Made by a program: the position numbers and the translations under genes
Assembly: GCA_949752745.1 (NCBI GenBank)
Contig: OX457027.1
Location: 86,497,094 to 86,561,093 of the forward strand
DNA length: 64,000 nucleotides
Direction of reading: 5' to 3'
Origin: Protula sp. h YS-2021
Taxonomy: Eukaryota > Annelida > Polychaeta > Sabellida > Serpulidae
The notes under the pieces: generated by a model
What the model saw: the letters and a program-made list of their open reading frames with translations, nothing else
What the model was told of the DNA's origin: nothing
Databases searched by the model: none
Shown: positions 57,186-64,000 of the stretch, in pieces
How positions within the stretch are numbered: position 1 is the first letter of the stretch
Layout of the letters: each line of letters opens with the position of its first letter

Positions 57186-57359
57186 ACCTGGCAGCATCAA
57201 AATAAAAAAAGGAGAAACCTGCAAAAACAGCACATATGAAGGAATCCTCGTTCATTGCGCTGGAAATGGGTCCATTCGTTTGGAAAACACAGAAAATCGG
57301 AGCCTACTCTGCGCAGTGATACAGAACAGTTTCTTGATGTGAACAATCTTCAATCAATC

Positions 57360-58063
57360 ATGCCTCCAAAGAACAGAAGTGCAAGCGTTGATGATATCAG
57401 CGCACTACACCAACAGCTAGCAGATCTAAAGACGAACGTGCAAACCTTGCTAGTGGGCCAAGAAACTTTGTTAACCTTGCAGCAGACGATCAAGACTTTA
57501 ACAGAGGAAATTGAAAAGAAGAACACGCACATGCAAAATCTAGAGCAGCGCGTAAATGATCTCGAACAGTATACAAGACAAGATGACATAATCATATCGG
57601 GACTAAAACAAAGAAAAAGACATGGGCTAGAGCTGTTGACAATCAATCCCCCGAAGATTATGCTGAAGCACCAGAAAGTGAGCTAAGATCAGTGGAATCC
57701 AAAGTAATTGAAGCTTTAGGTGAAAATGACATTGAGCTCGATAGCGGTGAGGTATCCGTATGCCACACACTTAAGGCTAAAACCCCAACAATTCGAGTTA
57801 GAATGGTGAGCCGAAAGTCTCGGTCATTGGCAAAAGCAAAGAAGCTCAAAGGTACAAATGAACGAGCATTTAACTAAAACCAATGAAGAATTGTATAGAA
57901 AAGTGAGAATGTTAAGAGGAAAAAGGGTATTTCAATCGGCATTCACAAGAAATTGTAATGTTTTTATCAAGACAAAGGAGATACTCCCGAAGAAGTGAAA
58001 AGGTTATTAATTAAGAAGAACAGCGATTTTGAGAAATATGGGTTTTCTGAATTCTTAGTTTAA
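57360..58063 (+). pseudogene. LINE ORF1 remnant
   Basis: It begins MPPKNRSASVDDISALHQQL with a heptad-rich coiled coil (QNLEQRVNDLEQYTRQDDII, then ISGLK). Two frameshifts follow. The middle part (VRMVSRKSRSLAKAKKLKG) and the end (KYGFSEFLV) match the RNA-binding half of ORF1 proteins of this type. In intact elements the protein coats the element RNA. Confidence 0.8.
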
Positions 58064-58190
58064 ATATGTTGATGGTCTTTTTGTTTATGTTTTCGTGTAT
58101 CTGCTATGGTTATCTTTGTATATTAATTGCTGTTCGGAAGAACATTAATTGCTGTTCGGAAAAAGATCTAAGCGCACAGATTTTCAAACC

Positions 58191-58279
58191 ATGGAAGAAC
58201 AATTTCCATGCTTGAAATGTAAATTCTCAAACCATGGAAGAACAATTTCCATGCTTGAAATGTAAAAGAAATGTTACTG
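58191..58279 (+). repeat. 43-bp tandem duplication inside LINE
   Basis: ATGGAAGAACAATTTCCATG and the following 23 bases occur twice (starts 58191 and 58234). The offset is not a multiple of three, so it breaks the frame of the finger region. Confidence 0.93.
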
Positions 58280-60545
58280 GTGATGCTATTGAATGTTCAA
58301 TCTGCAAGGAATGGCTTCAGAACGAGTGCGAAATTGTCCCAAAAAAGAACTAATCAGGAAAACTGATGATTCTGTGTATTACTACTGTTTTAAATGTGTT
58401 ATTCTGTTTCCTTTTAACTCTGTTTGGAATGATGAGTTCTTATTTTTAAATTCAAGTATAGATATTGATCCTACTCGTTATGAATTGTATACAAAATGTA
58501 AAGATTTATCTTTCAACTGTCACTTATACTCTGATTACAAAACAGGAGATTTTGAAAATGATGTCGACCCAGATAATAATGTCTTTAACACTGTAGACTC
58601 AAACTGTGATTACTACACCGCACTTCAGTTTTCCAGCAAAATGTCTTTTCAAACGGGGTGTCTGTTATACATATTAATTGCCGAAGTATAAAGGCAAACT
58701 TTGATTCAGTTACAACCTATCTCAATAGCTTAAACAAGGTTTTTGATATAATTGCAATAAGTGAATCATGGTTGCAAAATGCAGATAATGTAAGTGAATT
58801 TGTTATTGAGCAGTATAATATGGTTTATAAAAACCGAAATAATAAAAGGGGTGAGAAGTAATGTTATATGTATTAAATACTTTTTTAACTTTAGACCTCT
58901 GGACACTTTTACATTAACTGTTGATGATATATTTGAAAGTGTAATTAATGAATTAATGTACAAAAGGGAAAAATATAATCGTAATTTGTATCTACAGAAC
59001 ACCTGGTAGTTCTATCAAGGCTTTTAAAAATACTTGAGGCTTTTTCTAGATCAATTAAAGTCTAATAAATCAATTATATTGTGTGGTGATTTTAATATTG
59101 ACCTACTGTGTTATGAAAAACATCAGACAACAAAGTTATTTGTCGATTTGACATACAGTTATGGGTTTTTCCCTTTAACATGCCTACAAGAGTAACAATT
59201 GATAGCGCAACTGTTATAGACAACGTTTTTACGAATATGTTAGATAAACTTGTTAGTGGTATCTTGGTTGATGATACAATAAGTGACCATCTTCCTGTTT
59301 TTGTACATATCGCGTGTAACGGCATCACAAGAAATGTTGAAACAACATACAAGATATAAGAAAAAGAACTGTAGACTTAATAAATAAGTTAAATGACGAA
59401 TTGCTTAATTATGAATGGTCTGAGGTTTATAATTCTACTGATGTCAGCTCTGCCTATAACGATTTTATTAATGTTATTAAAATGTTTTATGATAACTGTC
59501 CTCGTAAAAAAATTAAAGTACTTCACAAGAGTAATAACAAGCCATGCTAAGTAGGGGAGTTCTGAAGTGTAAAAGAAGGAAAAATAAGTTGCACAAAAAG
59601 TTTTCGTAAGAATAAAAATGCAAAAAACAAAGCTAAATACAAAGCATACCGTAATAAATTAACGAATTTAAAAAGCTTTTGTGAAAAAATATTACAGTGA
59701 ATTATTAAAGAAAAACTTGACTAATGTGAAAGAAACTTGGCGTGTACTTAATAAAATAATACGAAAGAAAAAATCAGTTACATCCGTACCAGCATATTTT
59801 GTTAATGACTTTGGTGATTACATAACAAATAAGAAGGCTATAGTTAATGGTTTTAATAAATTTTTTGTTGAAGTAGGACCGAAATTAGCTGATGGAATTG
59901 AATCTCCCAACAACGATGCTAGTGTTATTTGACCATCTTAGGCATTCTAGTGCTAACTCGATGTTTTTATCAGCCGTAGATGAAACTGAAGTTATTGACA
60001 TAGTACAGCAATGTAAAAGTAAAAAATCTATGGGCCGAGAAAATCTTGACATGAGTATTGTGAAACAAGTTTTTCATGGTATTTCTAAACCACTTACGCA
60101 TCTTTGTAATCTCTCTTTTTCAAGCGGTGTATTTCCTGATGATATGAAAATTGCCTTAATTGTTCCATTGTTTAAATCCAGTGATAGTTTAATGTTCACA
60201 AACTACAGGCCTGTATCATTGCTACTTCAGTTTTCAAAAGTATTAGAAAAATTTTTTCATGTGCGTGTAATAAAATTGGTTGAAGACAATAATTTACTAA
60301 GTAGCAGTCGGTATGGTTTTAGGAATAAAAGGTCAACATCTTTGGCATTAGCAGATTTAGTACAGGAAATTAGGGAGCTATCGATAACAAGAAAACGACT
60401 ATAGGCGTGTTTATAGGTCTAAAAAAGGCATTCGATACTATTGACCATGAACTGTTACTACAAAAACTTCAGCACTATGGAATAACAGGTACACCTAATA
60501 CGTGGATTTGTAGTTATTTTACACACAGACGGCAATTTTAAAATT
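58234..60545 (+). pseudogene. LINE ORF2 remnant (PHD-like finger, endonuclease, partial reverse transcriptase)
   Basis: The finger reads FPCLKCKRNVTGDAIECSIC and ends YYYCFKC. The endonuclease retains HINCRSI, SESWL, CGDFNIDLL and SDHLPVF. Reverse transcriptase blocks include IVPLFKSSD, TNYRPVSLL, GFRNKRSTSLALADL and LKKAFDTIDHELLLQKL. Several frame changes (near 58680, 58860, 59180, 59350, 59935 and 60400) make it non-functional. The sequence leaves the family near 60545; a (CTGT)n stretch follows at about 60609-60630. Confidence 0.85.
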
Positions 60546-60859
60546 TGATGATACAAATTCAGTAAATGAGAAAATAAACGAGACACACCACATGGATGTG
60601 TCCATGCTTCTGTCTGTCTGTCTGTCTGTCACAGGCAGGGGGGTGTATCTTCCGATGTTAAAAGTGTAATGTTGATCAATGAAGCTTGGATATAAATTTG
60701 AAGCAAAAGAAAGAATTTTGACGCCACACCATTATAGTACAAGAAAGCTTTCCTAAAAGATTTGATCTTTTATTACGGCAACCATATCGCAATGTTTCAG
60801 ATCTTTACCTCAGCGTTGTTGGGTCTCGGGTCACCAACAAATTACGACTAAAAGACCTC

Positions 60860-61407
60860 CTATTTTTTGCCAAAGACAGATAAGTTGGCTTTCTCCTTCG
60901 CTTTGGTTCTGCGTAGCAAATGCTGGTTGGATGACACAGCATATATCTGATTTTCCCACAACACCACAGCAGACAGGTGCCCGTCTAGACCGGGAAGGGA
61001 CACGGAGTACAATACATTGTTGCCATCCAACATCTTGATACGATTGGATGACTGATCTATGATGAGCGTTGCGGTCTCATCCCTCGCACAAAGATACGGT
61101 TCCTTTTCTACTAGAGGCTTGAAAACCTCGTACAAGTCGGGGAAGAGTTCGTCACCATCGGAGGAAAATGTCTGCACCGTAGCGCATTCCCGACAGCACG
61201 CGGTTAAAACGCCATCTTGCGCGTAGAGTGTGAGGTAATGCCTACTGCTTTGACAACCTAAATCCAGCGTGCCCACATCATCGAACCGCTCACCACATTG
61301 CTTGTAGATGTGAAGCGCGTTACTTCTGTACGCCGTTGCGTATATATAGGGGTTCTGTGTTTGTACGTTGATGAAGGGACCTTCCCATATGCGTTGCCTC
61401 GGTGCAC
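60860..61407 (-). CDS. Second TRIM-like gene: last exon, propeller-like C-terminus
   Basis: Acceptor ATCAAG|GTGCAC, phase 1, stop at 60860. The 182 residues include NPYIYATAYRSNALHIYKQC, ETATLIIDQSSNRIKML and SAVVLWENQIYAVSSNQHLL, strand-turn patterns like the C-terminal half of the TRIM-like gene at 7-9 kb. It probably encodes the last blades of a six-bladed propeller. No RING, B-box or coiled coil is present in this exon. Confidence 0.75.
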
Positions 61408-61579
61408 CTTGATAAAAGGAAGGAAATATTGTTTGTGAGAAAAAACAGACAAAAACAAACGAACATATTTTCAAATGCATATGTGTGTAGACGTGAAAAA
61501 ACAAGTTCACAAAAGGAAACTTCAACGTTGATGAAATGCAAAATTGTTTCAACAGCTAGATCATCTACCCTTGACTAGA

Positions 61580-61652
61580 AAAAAAAAAAAAAAAAAAAAA
61601 AAAACAAAAAAAAAAACAAAAACAAATAAAAACAAACAAACAAACAAACAAA
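61580..61652. repeat. A-rich/(AAAC)n stretch in intron of second TRIM-like gene
   Basis: Poly-A followed by AAAC tetramers. Confidence 0.95.
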
Positions 61653-61665
61653 AACAAGAGTGTAC

Positions 61666-61780
61666 CGTTGCTGTCGCATGCAAACAAGCCCTTGACGCTT
61701 GCAATGACGTATTCGTCCGCAGCTAGTCCGGCCACGTCATTCACTTCCCCTACGCCAGTGCTCGAGATGCTCTTCTGTAT
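61666..61780 (-). CDS. Second TRIM-like gene: penultimate exon
   Basis: Acceptor TACAG|ATACAG, donor CAACG|GTACAC, phase 0 to 1, joining in frame to the last exon. It encodes VNDVAGLAADEYVIASVKGL and FACDSNG, parallel to DSDVIVAATQGLF at the exon join of the 7-9 kb gene. Exons for the N-terminal half were not found up to 64000, so the gene either continues beyond the window or is a fragment. Confidence 0.7.
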
Positions 61781-61914
61781 CTGTACAACAAAGGGCTTTT
61801 TAAACAAGAATGCCCCTACACATTGTGCCCAGGCGTGAAAGCGATGACATCACAAAAGCGAAATGAGAAAGCGAAACACTGCTAGTAAATTTAAAGCCAA
61901 TCGGGCAGGATCCT

Positions 61915-61932
61915 GGGGGGGGGGGGGGGGGG
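61915..61932 (+). repeat. 18-base poly-G run
   Basis: Pure G run in the region upstream (in gene sense) of the second TRIM-like exons. No other feature seen between 61781 and 62300. Confidence 0.97.
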
Positions 61933-62299
61933 TGAGCAGCACTGTTTGTACAAAAATAACGCCTTTTTATGAGCGGCCTTGGGTAGGCAAAGACAATGGA
62001 TAAAAGTCATGGCCACCCATCTGGGAAAATGATTTCCTGCCTTTGAATATTCAGAAGCTTTTACATGTGTATGAGGTCAATTTTCATGTGTATTTGTCCA
62101 AAGTAAGAGGGACAAAACCGCGTTCTTTGTATTTTAATGTGTTACAACTCCGTTTTCGCTTATTTTCTTAAAGCTGTTGTTTGAGCGATATTAGGAACTA
62201 ATTGTTCTTTGGTTGTGATCCCGAGGTTCGCAATAACGCCTTTTTCTGTTGTCAGCACAACATCAATTTTCACATGTCCCATAGATGCGATCAAAACAC

Positions 62300-63680
62300 A
62301 AACAAATCGCAGCGATCTCGGAAAACGTGATAATCGCGACAATCGCAAAATAGCGACAGTTGCGACAATCACAAAAATCGCCACAATCACAACAACCGCT
62401 ATAATCTTCACAGTCACAATAACCCCTATAATCACCACAATCACAACAACTGCTATAATCTTCACGGTCACAACAACCGCTATAATCTTCACGGTCACAA
62501 CAACCGCTATAATCGTCACAGTCACAACAACCGCTATAATTGTTACAGTCACAATAACCCCTATAATCACCACAGTCACAACAACCGCAATAATCTTCAC
62601 ATTCACAACAACCGTTAGAATCGTCAGTCACAACAACCGCTATAATCGACACAGTCACAACAACCTCTATAATCGCTATCATCACAACAACCACTATAAT
62701 CGCTACAGTCACAACAACTGCTATAACTGTCACAATTACAACAACCACTGCTATCGCCACCATCACATCAATCGTCGCAATCACAAAAATCAACACAAAA
62801 ATTGTCACAATTGACGCCATAATACTCACAGTCACAAAAATCGCACTAATCGACACAATCACAACAGCTGTTATAAATGTCACAGTCACAAAAATCTCCA
62901 AATTAACAACAGCCGCTATAATCGCTACAATCACAACAAGTGCTGTAATCGTTACAATGGCAACATCTGCTATAATCGCCACAATCACGATACCAACACT
63001 CATCACAATCACAAAAACTGCTATAATCATCACGATCACAACAATCATCACAATCAAAACAACAGCTATAATCGTCAGAATCACAACTACCGCTACAATC
63101 ACTACAATAACTACAGTCACGAGAATCACAGCAATTGCTATAATCGCTACAGCCACAACAAAAGCATCAATCGTGAGAATCACAACAGTTACTAAGATGG
63201 CGACAATTGTAACAATCGTAACAACTGTTACAGTCGGAATAATCCGAACCATGGCGACAATCTTGACAACTGAAACAAGCTCTGCATTCTCAATAATTAT
63301 AATAATCCAGACAATTGCAACAATCGCAACAATCGCCTCAGTCGGAACAATCGCGTCAACACTGACAATTGCTACTATCGTAAGAATCGTGACAATCAAC
63401 CATGATGGACGCGACAGTCACAACAGTTTCTACAACCGTCACAGTCACAACAACGATAACAGTCCCGAAAATCGCAATAATCATGACAATAAGGAGAAGC
63501 ACAACATTCCCGACAGTCGTGACAATCACAACATTCTCAATTACGTCAAGAATCGCGACAATCGCAGCAATCACAACAGTCTAACAATTGCAATAATCAC
63601 AACACTCGTGAAAATCTTGACAATTGCAACAATCATTAAAATTCCAGTAATCGTATCAATGCGATTGGTGCATTTGTAAA
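62300..63680. repeat. Long degenerate minisatellite (ATCACAACAACCGCTATA)
   Basis: About 1.4 kb of units of 18-21 bp (for example ATCGTCACAGTCACAACAAC). The left part is more regular; the right part drifts to ATCGCGACAATCGCAACAAT. Mostly 18 or 21 bp, so open frames of low complexity run across it on both strands. Confidence 0.93.
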
Positions 63681-63821
63681 TAAAAAGCCCCATTCTGACT
63701 AGGTGCTTAACAAATCTGACTGCGACTTAGTTAACAAAACTAACAGTTACATGGTCCAGCGTCCCGTATTTTTTTTTTGGCAAATTGGGTCAAAAGTGAC
63801 GTGTTCGGTTAATAAAAAGAT

Positions 63822-63964
<143 letters not shown>

Positions 63965-64000
63965 GGTCCAGGCTTCACCGGCATCGGCATCGGCATCATC

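Larger units (their letters stand above)
57190..60545 (+). mobile_element. Decayed non-LTR retrotransposon (CR1/Jockey-like)
   Basis: The order is coiled-coil ORF1, a PHD-like Cys-rich finger, APE-type endonuclease and reverse transcriptase, all on + and broken by frameshifts and stops. It stops inside the reverse transcriptase, before the catalytic FADD/YADD box. The loss of the 3' end, while the 5' end is kept, is unusual for LINEs, which normally lose the 5' end. The clade is inferred from the domain set only. Confidence 0.85.

Noticed and set aside
62160..63679. Large open frames (up to 378 residues) across the minisatellite
   Set aside because: Low-complexity Ile/Val/Thr or Asn/His repeats seen in several frames at once; a by-product of 18-21 bp units.

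Overview
The window is animal nuclear DNA: AT-rich, intron-bearing and crowded with minisatellites and short DNA transposons. The TRIM-type genes, the many repeats built on TGACCTTGACC phrases and a repeat tail of GGACGGACGGAC type suggest a mollusc, most likely a bivalve. That assignment is inference; the species cannot be read from the sequence. I found no rRNA gene, tRNA gene, CRISPR array or bacterial operon.

Layout. (1) 6,978-9,188 (+) holds a complete two-exon TRIM-like gene (RING, two B-boxes, coiled coil, propeller-like C-terminus; 642 residues). (2) 31,304-17,302 (-) holds most of a phosphoinositide-specific phospholipase C of delta layout (PH, EF-hands, X, acidic/basic linker, Y, C2). 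I rebuilt 19 exons whose splice phases all agree, giving about 811 codons; the 5' end was not found. The catalytic and phosphate-binding residues known from PLC-delta1 all appear to be present, so an active enzyme is expected. (3) 41,526-41,235 (-) is a probable first coding exon of an unidentified membrane protein. (4) 57,190-60,545 (+) is a decayed non-LTR retrotransposon with coiled-coil ORF1, PHD-like finger, endonuclease and partial reverse transcriptase. (5) 61,780-60,860 (-) carries the two last exons of a second TRIM-like propeller gene. The rest is repeats, MITE-like elements, a gutted Tc1 element, palindromes and tandem arrays.

The most unusual signal lies inside the phospholipase gene. 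Several of its splice junctions have been tandemly multiplied. The donor of the second located exon sits in a 45-bp array holding ten identical CAG|GTATGT donors, all in one open frame, so each more distal donor would add the same 15 residues to a PH-domain loop. The donor of the seventh located exon begins a degenerate array of 40-45 bp units in which eight of nine positions still hold a GT donor. The acceptor of exon 15 and the donor of exon 16 are each duplicated once. Exon 15 also seems to use a GC donor. The 45-bp array carries a perfect CRE octamer in each of eleven units, and a nearby 41-bp array carries AP-1 heptamers in seven of nine units.

Gene models come from reading exon phases and family motifs by eye. 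No search, alignment or RNA evidence was available.
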